A DNA stretch of 64,000 nt from Lithodes maja (lineage: Eukaryota > Arthropoda > Malacostraca > Decapoda > Lithodidae). The notes under the pieces are model-generated. The model worked only from the letters and a program-made list of their open reading frames with translations. It was not told the DNA's origin and did not search any database. Both the position numbers and the translations under genes were made by a program. The stretch's first letter is position 1. Each line of letters starts with the position of its first letter. This document shows, piece after piece, positions 32,085 to 41,670 of the stretch. The stretch is taken from the NCBI GenBank assembly GCA_037953745.1, contig JBAKBP010000785.1, positions 157,001 through 221,000 of the forward strand. Direction: 5' to 3'.

Positions 32085-33157
32085 GTTTGTCGAGGGATTT
32101 ACTTCATTTTTCAACATATAAGTTGGGGGCCAATGGTTCCAATATTGTTGACCTATAAGGAACAATGTTCCTCCGGATACTATTCCTATTTTAAGCCAAT
32201 TATTGACTCGATATTATGAAGTTTTCTCACGCTCGTCACATCGAGCGCGGAAGTGGCCAATAGGCTATAGCTCAGAGCCTCACTCTACTGAAAGTTACAG
32301 CACAAGAGGTAGATTGGTATCTTCCTAGATATAAGTATTATAGGAAGTTTTTCGGTGGATTTACTTCATTTGTCAATAGATAAGCTGGGGGCCAATGGTT
32401 CCGCTATTATCCAACTACAGTAAACCCTCGCCATCTCGGACCTCTAGAAGTCGGAAACCCGCACTAGTCGGACTGGCTACGGTCTCTCAGACGTGCACTT
32501 CCGTATTTCGGACATTTCCGTCATCGTTCCGACAGTCTCTGACGTTGTCGGACTTTATATAAGTAATCGGAAAATGTCCGATATTATATTTTTCAATTCC
32601 ATTGCATTAGAAATGATTCAAAGATTACAAGAAGTCCAAATAAGACATAGTTATGTTAATGTATAAGGGAGTTACGTAGATGCATTAGAGAGATAGATAG
32701 ATAGAAAGAGAGAGTTACAGAGGGGGAGTGAGCGATAAACACAAACTATTATGAGATGGACTTAATTGGTTCTGAAAAGACAAAGGAGACTTTTATATTG
32801 ACTCTTTTTCATGTTAATATTTGTGTGCTAGAAGGATAATATTGTTTTCAATTCCATTGCATTAGAAATTATTTATAGATTACAAAAAGTCCAAATAAAA
32901 CATAGTTATGTTAATGTATAAGGGAGTTAGTTAGATGCATTAGAGAGATAAATAGATAGAGAGAGAGTGGCTAGGGGCGAGCGAGCGATAAAATACTAAC
33001 ATATACGAGACAGACTTATGTTTCTGAAAGACAAAGGAGACATTTTTATTTACTCTTTTTCATTTTATTATTTGTGTGTTAGAAGGGTAATATTGTTTTC
33101 AATTCCATCGTATTAGAATTGATTCATAGATTAAAAAAAAGACCAAATAAGACATAG

Positions 33158-33217
<60 letters not shown>

Positions 33218-34250
33218 AAGGGAGATAGATGCATTAAATAGATATATTAAAAAAAAAAAAAAAAAAATCAATTTCTCTGGTGACGCGGACTTTCCTCTTC
33301 TAATTCGGAATTTTCCCTCTCTTAAGTCGGACATAAGTCGGACTTCGGACATCTCGGATTTTCGGTCATCTCGGACTGGGTCTCCCCCCAATTAGTCCGA
33401 GATAGCGAGGGTTTACTGTATAAGAAACACCGTTTCCTCCGGGTACTATCCCTATTATAAACCAAATATTGACAGTATATTAGGAGTTTTTTGAGGGATT
33501 TACTTCATATTTCATTGAATAAGCTGGGGACCAATGGTTCCGCTATTATTGGACTATAAGGAACATCATTTCCTCCGGGTACGATCCCTATTGTAAACCA
33601 AATATTGAATGTATAATTATGAAGTGGTTAGAGGGATTTCCTTCATTTTTCAATTTATAAGCGGGTGCCAAGGGTTCCACTGTTGTTGAAGGATAGGGAC
33701 CAACGCTTCCTCTGGGAACTATCCCTATTATAGGCCAAATATTGACTTTATAATTCGAAGTTTTTCCATGGATTTACTTCATTATTCAATGTATAAGCGG
33801 GGGGCCAATGGTTCCGCTATTGTTGAACTATAAAGAACAATGTTTGCTTCGGATCCTATCCCTATTATAAGCCAAACATTAACGTTATAGTAGGAAGAAT
33901 TTCGTTGGATTTACTTCATTTTTCAATGTACCTGTATATGCTGGGTGCCAATAGTGTGGGCTGTTATTGAACTATAAAGGAAAAGTTTCCTCCGGGTACT
34001 ATCCCTATCATAAGCCACATATTGAAATTATATTATGAAGTTTTTCGATGGCTTCACTTCATTTTTCAATATATAAGCCAGGTGCTAAAAGGTTCCTGCT
34101 TACTTATGTTATCACTTCTGACATGGAAATAGTTCGGAAACTTCGAGCCCTGGAGTCGGCGGGACTCCTGTGCCCCAGTGGGCTATTAGGGACAGATGAG
34201 GAGCAAAGCTTCCTCCGGATACTATCACTATTATAAGCCCAATATTGAAT
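32085..34250 (+). repeat. Diverged tandem array of about 138 bp, DIRS element 3 leader
   Basis: Units start with GGAACAATGTTTCCTCCGGG-like sequence near 32158, 33422, 33560, 33699, 33832, 33972 and 34198. Each continues with ACTATCCCTATTATAAGCCA, a GAAGTTTTTCG-like stretch, GATTTACTTCATTTTTCAAT and CCAATGGTTCCGCTATT-like ends. The Tigger-like MITE at 32418 lies in the middle of the array. Confidence 0.75.
32418..33418. mobile_element. Tigger/pogo-like MITE, copy 1 (1001 bp)
   Basis: Flanked by TA (32416-32417, 33419-33420). Terminal inverted repeat CAGTAAACCCTCGCCATCTC (one mismatch in 24 bp). Noncoding. It holds three copies of a block of about 250 bp with TTTTCAATTCCATTGCATTA and AGACATAGTTATGTTAATGT (near 32590, 32850 and 33098), the last interrupted by a (TA)n run (33160-33215). 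A TA target and such ends fit the Tc1/mariner-pogo group; no transposase is present. Confidence 0.8.
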
Positions 34251-34317
34251 TGATATACACGGACTAACCAATGGTGTCCGGATACCGGGTACCCAACGGA
34301 CCTCCGGTGACATTCAT

Positions 34318-34326
34318 AATCTACTG

Positions 34327-34363
<37 letters not shown>

Positions 34364-34364
34364 C
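34318..34364 (+). repeat. (TTA)n microsatellite
   Basis: About 13 ATT/TTA units. It may mark the tail of an old LINE insertion. Confidence 0.8.
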
Positions 34365-34817
34365 ATTGTTATAACTTAAGTTACTTCAAATTGCAATTAC
34401 AGTCTCTCGAATTGAATTGAACTGAAATAGACCTTGACTCTTAGCTACGGTCCACTCTCTCCGGTTCCGTATTCCCGATCGGGTTGCTATGAAGGTCTTC
34501 GGGCTTCACCTCCATCTCCGGGTGCTGCCCAACGGCGTGTCTTTCCGGGTCAATGATAAACATCTTTCCCATAGGTTCTCAATGGAGGACAATGAATTTA
34601 TATAAGAGATAGCAGATACGCTACTCTACTCTAACCTCTTTTACGGCATTCATATAGCCAATAGGCTATTCACCGCCAGGTGTTGCCCAACGTAATTTCT
34701 TGTCGAGTCGCTGTTAAAAGTCTTCACCTTGGGTTCTCAATGTAGAACCACGAATGAGAGAAAGGGGGGGGGGGGGAATACTCTTAATCATATTAATGAT
34801 AACCATCAATCTCAGCT

Positions 34818-35507
34818 GGATCTCAGCTGCGACCGGCCAACTCTGTTCGAAATCTGGGTGTATATGTGAACTCCCGATTAGATTTCAAAGAGCATGTAAA
34901 CCAGATAGTTAAAAGTTGTTACTTGCACATCAGAAATCTCTATTTGGTGAAGCCGTTTATAACCAGACGTTGCCTCCTGACGTTGGTTCACTCATTGGTC
35001 TTCTCTCGTGTTGATTATTGCAATGCCCTGTTGGTGGGTCTTCCAAATTATATTTTGAAGAAAGTTCAGTCTGTTCTTAACAGGGCCGCAAGACTAATTT
35101 TTGGTGTTCCACCTAGAACTCCTACTACATCTCTTCACATAGAACTGCACTGGCTGCCAGTAAGAGCAAGAATAGAATTTAAGTTGTGTTTGGTGACTTT
35201 TAAGGTTCTCAAATTTGGTGAGCCTAGGTACCTTGCGGAGCTGCTCAGGCGCCCACCGGCACACCATGGTGTAGTTGTGCGTCATGACAATGACCCTTTT
35301 CGTCTTGATGAACCAAGGGCTTTCCAGCAGTCTTCTTTCTTTGAGAGGTCATTCTCCTACATGTCTCCGAGGTTGTATAACAGATTGCCGCTGTCCATGA
35401 AACAACTGAGTTCTGTTGAATGCTTCAAGAGACAACTTACGACTTTTCTCTTTGAGAGAAGCTATGATCTTGAGAGAGGTGTCATGACAGATGGCTATAG
35501 AGTTTAG
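34818..35507 (+). pseudogene. LINE reverse transcriptase, C-terminal fragment
   Basis: 230 codons homologous to codons after the RT catalytic core of copy 1, ending at the same TAG (35505-35507). The palm with YADD is missing because of 5' truncation, so the fragment has no catalytic function. Confidence 0.9.
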
Positions 35508-35675
35508 GCTATTTTGCCACTGCTAGTGATTGTTAAATGTGTGTTGTATATAAGCCTTCTTTTGATGCATTGATTTTTTTTCTTTTTTCTTTCTCTTTTC
35601 GAGCGCTAGTGAATTCTTCGGAAAAATTGGTGCTTATGAGAAATAAGTAACATGCTTATTATTATTATTATTATC
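34818..35675 (+). mobile_element. LINE copy 2, 5'-truncated
   Basis: Begins at GGATCTCAGCTGCGACC, matching position 870 of LINE copy 1, and runs to the same 3' UTR and a TTATTATTA tail. Only a few substitutions separate the copies. The flanks match the duplicated DIRS element 3 leader (ACCATCAA / ATCAACTATCCC), suggesting a short ATCAA target repeat. Confidence 0.9.
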
Positions 35676-36419
35676 AACTATCCCACTCTAATCCATCTTT
35701 ATATAAGATGCAGCTGATGTGCTACCCCATTCTAACTTCTTTTACTGCATTCATATAGCCAACAGGCTACTCGGCATTCCATAGGCCTTATGCATGACGA
35801 GCCGGTACATGATTTTGTTCTTTGCTCTAGTATTATGTAACATTAATTCTTGGCCTGATGAGCAACAGCTCTCTCTTGTAATCGCCACTACCATTGTGCA
35901 GTGGTTCGGGTTCACAAGATGCAACAAATTCCCCCTTCTTGGACGTACAAAGTATGTACGCCATCTGTCTTGTGTTGATTGTACGCTAGCTAGTGGGCTA
36001 CTAAGAAGTGTACAAACTGTGCACCCTTCGTGAAACATCACAATCTGATTGGCCACATAACTGCGGCTGGGGCGCCTTAGGTTTTGCTCAATATTTGGAG
36101 TGATGTAAAAGGTTACATATCCTAAGTCCCAGACATTATCCATAATGCATACATGAGTTTCCTAAACATTCTTTTGCCCACTTCCTAACGAAGTTGGAGA
36201 CCCTGTTCCCAACAAAGGTTCTAGCAGCAATTAAGTCCAAGTTTAGTCAGAGACAAGAGTCTCTGACTCCCCAGGTTAGGCTGTCCTCTCAGCTAATGCC
36301 TGGTACGCTACCTACTGTTCCTTTACAACCTGTCCTTATATAAATAAAGACCACCACACTGCCTCGTCCCTCAGGGTCAATTGGTCCTAGTGTTCCTTAA
36401 CCAGTGAATCAGTAGCGAT
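35676..36419 (+). other. DIRS element 3 leader, second segment
   Basis: No gene. 35680-36140 matches 30360-30709 plus 31149-31250 in order, without the LINE/SINE insertion, so it serves as its empty-site reference. Confidence 0.6.
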
Positions 36420-37060
36420 TCCCACCCTTGACAGGTGGGGCTATTCCTAACCCCTTCACTCCGGGTGCCCTTGAGGAGGACCCGGGGTTTCCCAACAAGC
36501 CAATGCCTTTGCTTTATGATCCTGCCCGAGTTTGACAACCAATCAGTGATCCTCCTATTCCGGAAGATGCGGAGACAGGTATCCCTGAACTTTACCAGGT
36601 CCCTCAAGCCGGGGTCCTTGAGGTAAATGAGTTAAAACATCTGCGAGCAAAAGATGCTGAAAGGCGGGGAATGGAAATAGTCGTGCCTGCTTTCCCTTCC
36701 AGGTCTGATATTCAGTTTTGTGGACAACCCTGCCCCAATATTTTCTGCCACAAAATCCTGGGAGCCTTGGTCAGATTTCTCTAAGCTTGCTGCTCTTAAT
36801 GCTATAAAGTCCCTCCTCAGTGTGTTCTACAAAGATAGAAACTGTTGCTACAGACCCTCAGTCTCACATGTTACCTTCGATGGAGTGGGACAAGGTCCGT
36901 GGGTGGAATGGGCAGTAGAGGCGGCAAAATTTGCTCTAGCCATCACTGCAATTGCCCCAATAAAGTTCCAAATGAGGAACATAGATTTGCTGCTTTTCAT
37001 ATGTGATCTGCATAACAATACAATGATACTTTCACCAAACATCATAGAAGTAATCAAAGA
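36420..37060 (+). pseudogene. DIRS element 3 gag-like remnant
   Basis: Several frames together give MPLLYDPARV (from 36503), VNELKHLRAKDAERRGMEIV, KSWEPWSDFSKLAALNAIKS and GQGPWVEWAVEAAKFA (about 36889-36933), in the order seen at 23809-24240. Stops and frame changes occur (for example TGA near 36533). Only the N-terminal half of the conserved core remains. Confidence 0.75.
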
Positions 37061-37400
37061 ATGATTAAAGCCGATGGTATTAGTGCTAGTTCTAAAAGGA
37101 ACCACAGTTTTCCTATCCCGCACGTTTCTTGTTCCCAAACACGACAGCTTAAAGATGAGACCAGGCAGAGACCTCTCCTCACTCAAAATTACAGATTTTG
37201 CATGCTCACAGTGCCTCGGATACGGCTACTCCTTCATCAGGACATGTGACTGATAACGTTGAACCTCAAGGATGCCTTTTGGCGATCCTATCTTACACCC
37301 TAAATCGAAGGCCTAATAGTCGGTAACCACTATCAGGCAATAGGCGTCACACTGAAAGAGTTTTACTACCATGACTAAGTAAGAAGACAAAGGATTTTTC
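37061..37400 (+). pseudogene. DIRS element 3 reverse transcriptase remnant
   Basis: Contains FLVPKHDSLKMRP (about 37127-37165), DLSSLK and, in another frame, LNLKDAFW (about 37258-37285), matching the RT N-terminal motifs of elements 1 and 2. Everything from the YLDD box to the recombinase is absent, so a large deletion joins RT to the 3' noncoding region. Confidence 0.75.
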
Positions 37401-37685
37401 TTCTATAGTAAATAGTACGAGTTGTGTGTACTGCATGAGTCTGGTTCTCCTTTCCTCCTTTGGAATCTCCAAAAGGAATACAAAGGGGGGGGGGGGGATG
37501 TAGAACATAAATAAGTATACGAAGACAAAGAGTTTTCTTCTATAAGGAATAAGTACGAGTTGTATGTACTGAAAAAGTATGAACAAATAGTTAATTTTTT
37601 GGTTTTTATACCAATGCAAGCAAGAAATGTGCTTACTAACTTGTTGCACAGCTTCAGGAGCATTATAGTATGAGATGTTTTGACA
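37401..37685 (+). other. DIRS element 3 3' noncoding region with G-run
   Basis: No gene. A run of 13 G followed by ATG at 37485-37500 matches the GGGGGATG of element 2. Two related stretches with AAGACAAAG and TTTTCTTCTATA occur on either side (near 37385 and 37522). Confidence 0.6.
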
Positions 37686-37689
37686 TTAA

Positions 37690-38127
37690 CCCGTGGAGCC
37701 CCGGCTAGTTTTGTAATGTTTGTTCACCAGAACCCGGCCGGTTTTCAAAAAATGGTGTTATTCCAGAAACAATAGCGAATGGGTTAGGAATGAAGGAAAA
37801 ACCACAAAAAAACACTCAAAAAGCTTAAAGAATGGTCCTACAGAGCCCCCGAAAACTTATTTTACAAGAGTAAAAAATTGAAGGCAATTACCCCCAAAAA
37901 ACAGGTTATTGCGCGCTCACGCGCACGCACGTGGACTTTGAGAGTTTTCAACCATCGGCACGGTTTCGTGGGATACGTACACAGTTCCCATACAAATCTG
38001 AGCCCTCTTGAGTGGCTACACCTGAGGTTACGGTCGGCGCAATTAGGGTGACGCGCCAGGTGCGTCTCTGGGGCTGTGCGTTACATACATCGCCGACGCG
38101 TCAGACGTGTCGCTGGGACTGTACGGG
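37690..38127 (+). mobile_element. TTAA MITE family 5, copy a (438 bp)
   Basis: Flanked by TTAA at 37686-37689 and 38128-38131. Ends are CCCGTGGAGCCCCGGCTAG and, read in from the right, CCCGTACAGTCCCAGCGAC. A copy of exactly the same length in inverse orientation is at 61191-61628. Noncoding. Confidence 0.88.
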
Positions 38128-38350
38128 TTAAAGCATCCTTTCATACAAATTTTTACATCTTGTTCTCCTCAACACATTTTAAGTTATGACTATTCTTCCA
38201 TCTTTCCTTCTTTATGAGGCTTCCCAGTATACCCACCTCTTCTTTCTCTAATACAGTAATTTGAATTTCTCCCGGTGTCAGCCTATCTGTTAATTGGTTC
38301 TCTCTGGATACGTTGAGCATCTGATGTCCCACCTCCGGTCGTGATATTCT

Positions 38351-38457
38351 AGGCTCTTCGTCATTGACGAAGGAACCAATACTAGATTACGGGTTTGACA
38401 ACCCGTAGGGAAGGAAGGAAAATCTTCTATTTAGGAGTGGTTCTGTAGTCAATGACG
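38351..38457. repeat. Internal complementary region of DIRS element 3
   Basis: The first part (38351-38382) complements the left terminus (from 14053) and the second part (about 38385-38457) complements the right terminus (to 38866). The plan and length match element 2. Confidence 0.85.
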
Positions 38458-38515
38458 CAAAGGTTCCCTCCCACCTTCCCCTTCCCATGCACATGCCCAA
38501 CTTGATATAACATTT

Positions 38516-38866
38516 GAGGCAGATAAACACGCTAGAAAATCTGGCATCACGTGCAAGGGAAGCATGACGACAGCATAGCTGGAGGGCTGAGGCACCGGGA
38601 GGTTTGAAATGATAGATTCTTCTTTAAAATTTTATTTCTAGTGGTATTCATTTTCAATGACGAGCCCTTGGTAAGATTTAATGGGTATTAACCAAGGATT
38701 GTTTTTTATGCTATATACGCAACGGTTGTGATAAGAACTCCGGGGAATCCCGAACGGGTCCCGGAATCTCAGCCTATATATAGTATAGGCTCTTCGTCAT
38801 TGACTACGGAACCACTCCTAAATAGAAGGTTTTCCTTCCTTCCCTACGGGTTGTCAAACCCGTAAT
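38516..38866 (+). repeat. Right inverted terminal repeat of DIRS element 3 (about 351 bp)
   Basis: Pairs with 14053-14357. It ends near GTTGTCAAACCCGTAAT, sharing the GTCAAACC motif with elements 1 and 2. Confidence 0.87.
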
Positions 38867-39654
38867 ATCGTCTAACTTTACCCTGAATAAAGGTAAAATT
38901 ACCTCATGGTGCTGAAGGGGTTAAAATTTGATTAGGCTAAGTTATGCCTCAATATATTACAGTGTTGCAAAAATAAGAAGGTAAAAGTTGATTTAGGTCT
39001 ACTGTGGTAAGAAAATAAAAAGTTTAGTTCTGGTTTTAAGTGGCAAAAAGTGTTCAGTGTTCTAATGTGTTCAGTACATGAAAAATGTGCTACAGTTGCA
39101 ATCATTGTTTTTGTACGGCACCTCCGCTACAACCCACTCCACCCTACACTCTACTCCACCTTCACTGTCTACTCCACTTACAATACAGGTCAGTAAGAAA
39201 GAGATATGTTCTTATATACTATATATATTACACTAATTTCTTTTTTCAGATCCAGTTTATTTAGATTAGGAAGGTACTGGACAGTACAAAGTTAGCAATC
39301 CGGACCTCATTATATCTCACATCCGGAATAGTCCGAATTAGAGAACCGGACATAATTATCTCTGACATCCGGAATTGTCCGGTTCATAGGGGTTTGTGTG
39401 GGACCTATCCGGACCACGCCAGATCCGGAATTTTGGCACTTCCGGACAGGGTTTCCCCCCAATTAGTCCGGTTGGGAGGGGTTTTACTGTATATTTACAT
39501 AGAATATCGGATATATTTGGGGTTGATAAATGGTTCCTGAGTGCTGCTCCACAATGATGAGGGAGGAGTAATGGTGTGGTGTGTGAGTGTATGTGAGATG
39601 CGAGTGTATTACGATGTTGGATATCGAGAGATGGTACTTAGTCCTAGTTGTCAC
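38867..39654. other. Intergenic stretch with one Tigger-like terminus
   Basis: No gene is seen. 39455-39489 ends in CCCCCCAATTAGTCCGG and GGTTTTACTG before TA, closely resembling the right end of the Tigger-like MITE at 33390-33418. Upstream (39290-39450) are repeated TCCGGA-type motifs. A matching left end was not found. Confidence 0.5.
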
Positions 39655-40440
39655 CAAATTTCCCTATGCATCCCACCGTTGCAGGGTCTGGTAAATGAGT
39701 TTGGAACAGTGTGCGAAAAACGGAATTTGAAGGTGCGGGGAAGAGCAAGGTTATGGTCTTCGAAAGGGGTGAAGTCACAGAGTGGGAGGTGAAGCTGAAC
39801 AGTCAGGCTATGGAGATCGTCAACTCTTTTAAGTATCTGGGCAGTGTGTTGAGTAAAGATGGGACTATGGATGAAGAAGTGTGGGAGAGGGTACAACAGG
39901 GGGAAGAGGGTTGTAGGAACGCTAAAAGCAGCAAAAAGAAATAGGGTGGTCAGTATGGAAGTGAAGAAGTCCTTGCATGACAGTGTGGTAATCCCGACAC
40001 TGACTTACGGAAGCGAAGCATGGACGTTGGTCGAGAGACTCAGACCAAGAGTGAGAGCAGTGGAAATTAATTACTTAAGGAGTGCGTGCAGAGTTACATG
40101 GAGGGATAGACAGACTAATGAGGAAGTAAGAAGGAGGTGTGGTGTGGAGGTAGATGTGCTGGAAAGTGAAAAGGAACAACTTGAGATGGTTCGGCCACAT
40201 GGAACGTATGGAAAGCGAGAAAATGACTAAGAGGGTGTACGAGAGCGAGGTGGAGGGACAGAGAGGGAGAGGTAGACCGAATGAGAGGTGGAAGGATGGA
40301 GTGAGGAAGTAAATGAATGAAGGCGGTGCTGGTTGGGGGAGGGGCGTCGACTGACTGGGGACAGAGGTGCATGGGGGCGGTTCGTTCGTGGCCACCCCTT
40401 CGGGGATCGCGGCGTCAGGCAATAGATAGATAGATAGATC
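39655..40440 (+). pseudogene. Non-LTR retrotransposon 3' fragment (C-terminal RT region)
   Basis: Fragments in different frames read LVNEFGTVCEKRNLKV, SKVMVFERGEVTEWEVKLN, NSFKYLGSVLSKDGTMDEEV, IPTLTYGSEAWTLVE and RCGVEVDVLESE. This is the region downstream of the RT catalytic core found in LINEs (FKYLGS and YGSEAWTL are typical). The catalytic YxDD is absent. It ends in a (ATAG)n tail at about 40422-40440. At least two frameshifts. Clade not determined. Confidence 0.75.
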
Positions 40441-40794
40441 CTACCTTTGCAGAGGTTTTTGAACATCTTGAAAAACTGTGCTTCTGTGAGGCTTATCGCC
40501 GTTCATCAGGAGAGCCTCATATTAGGCCTAACATATTTTCCATGTTAAGTACAGTAGCTATAAGCTCTTGAACCATTGTCCAGTGTGTAAAAAAAAAAAA
40601 AAATTCAAAGTTTACATTATTTTATATCGCATGTGAGACTGTCATATGTCAGAGCACATGTTCTAAGTTAATTGTATTCCTGTAGATTTAAGGCAGAGCT
40701 ATAGCTATATATTTTGTGGCTTTAGTTAAATCACCCCACTGGGGGTAAGGGGGCTTTCACATTTAGTGAAGGAAAAGAATATGCCCCACATATC
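40441..40794. other. No recognisable feature
   Basis: AT-rich DNA with one run of 14 A near 40590; no gene or repeat recognised. Confidence 0.5.
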
Positions 40795-40798
40795 TTAA

Positions 40799-41269
40799 CC
40801 CTCCAGACTCGGAAGGGCTCTTGAACGCCCATAAAAAACACACCCGAGCTACCCGGAAGGGCTCTTAAAGACCCATGAGCTCAAAGTCTGTAAGCTTGGT
40901 GTGCGAGGCGTCGGTCCGACGCATGTAAACAACAGCCGGCTGGACCGACGCCCCGCATCTCCGGCCACAAGAAGGAGTGCATCGCTTGTTCGTGTGTGCC
41001 TGTATGTTATTGTTAAGTATCGAAAAGTAGTGTAAAGTGGCTGTTTTTGCCATAAAGTTATCTCCAATGAAATCATCATCACAACTGAACCAGTTGACTT
41101 AGAGAGCTCTACTTAACGCCATTCTACAGGTACGAAACACATCTACACTTGGGGATGTGCGGGAATGCAGAAGCAGTCAGAATAACAAAGCTACGGTAGC
41201 CTAGGCGTAGACGTTTTCCGGCCAAAACACCCGGGTTTCGGTATGGAATACATAGCCGGGGCTGGAGGG
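40799..41269 (-). mobile_element. Piggybac-type MITE, family 1, copy 2 (471 bp)
   Basis: Flanked by TTAA at 40795-40798 and 41270-41273. In reverse orientation to copy 1. The right end reads inward CCCTCCAGCCCCGGCTATG. Near the left end CTCGGAAGGGCTCTTGAACG recurs about 50 bp inward as CCCGGAAGGGCTCTTAAAGA, the duplicated subterminal unit. It contains an inner ACTTAACG, the site at which piggyBac C entered copy 3. Confidence 0.88.
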
Positions 41270-41273
41270 TTAA

Positions 41274-41670
41274 TGAATGTCGCACAAGGCGACTAAAAGA
41301 GGGAATGACACGTATGGACAGTAAAATCTTGTTATATCACTGTTGACACAGGTGTGGTTGCAGGTGCAAGTGCTGCAGGGGGACTTTGTTGAGTCCTGCT
41401 GAGGCACAGAGATGACATGATGGGGCAGTGTTATGAGAGAAAATTTGTGTACTACACTCTAACTGCTAACAGGTAACCCCATTGAGTCAATACAGTACAA
41501 TGTAATGGTGATGTTAAACCAATTAATATTTGAACTTTGAAATGTTGTATTTGCATGCAGTATGTCAGAGTAGATATTTAACATTATTTACATATGCAAA
41601 ACTGTTGATTATTAATACAAAGTGTTGATATATTAATGAATGTATAACATCAATCGCAAAGTTGTCTTGA
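41274..41670. other. No recognisable feature
   Basis: AT-rich DNA, no gene or repeat recognised. Confidence 0.45.

Larger units (their letters stand above)
14053..38866 (+). mobile_element. DIRS-like retrotransposon element 3 (degraded, hosts nested elements)
   Basis: Bounded by inverted terminal repeats (14053-14357 and 38516-38866), with an internal complementary region at 38351-38457 joining both termini. The coding part (36420-37400) is a mutated gag and a piece of RT; RNase H and recombinase are gone. It is enlarged by a MITE holding DIRS element 2, a reverse LINE/SINE piece, a Tigger-like MITE, a LINE copy and a 438-bp MITE. It is the outermost shell of a four-level nest. Confidence 0.8.
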
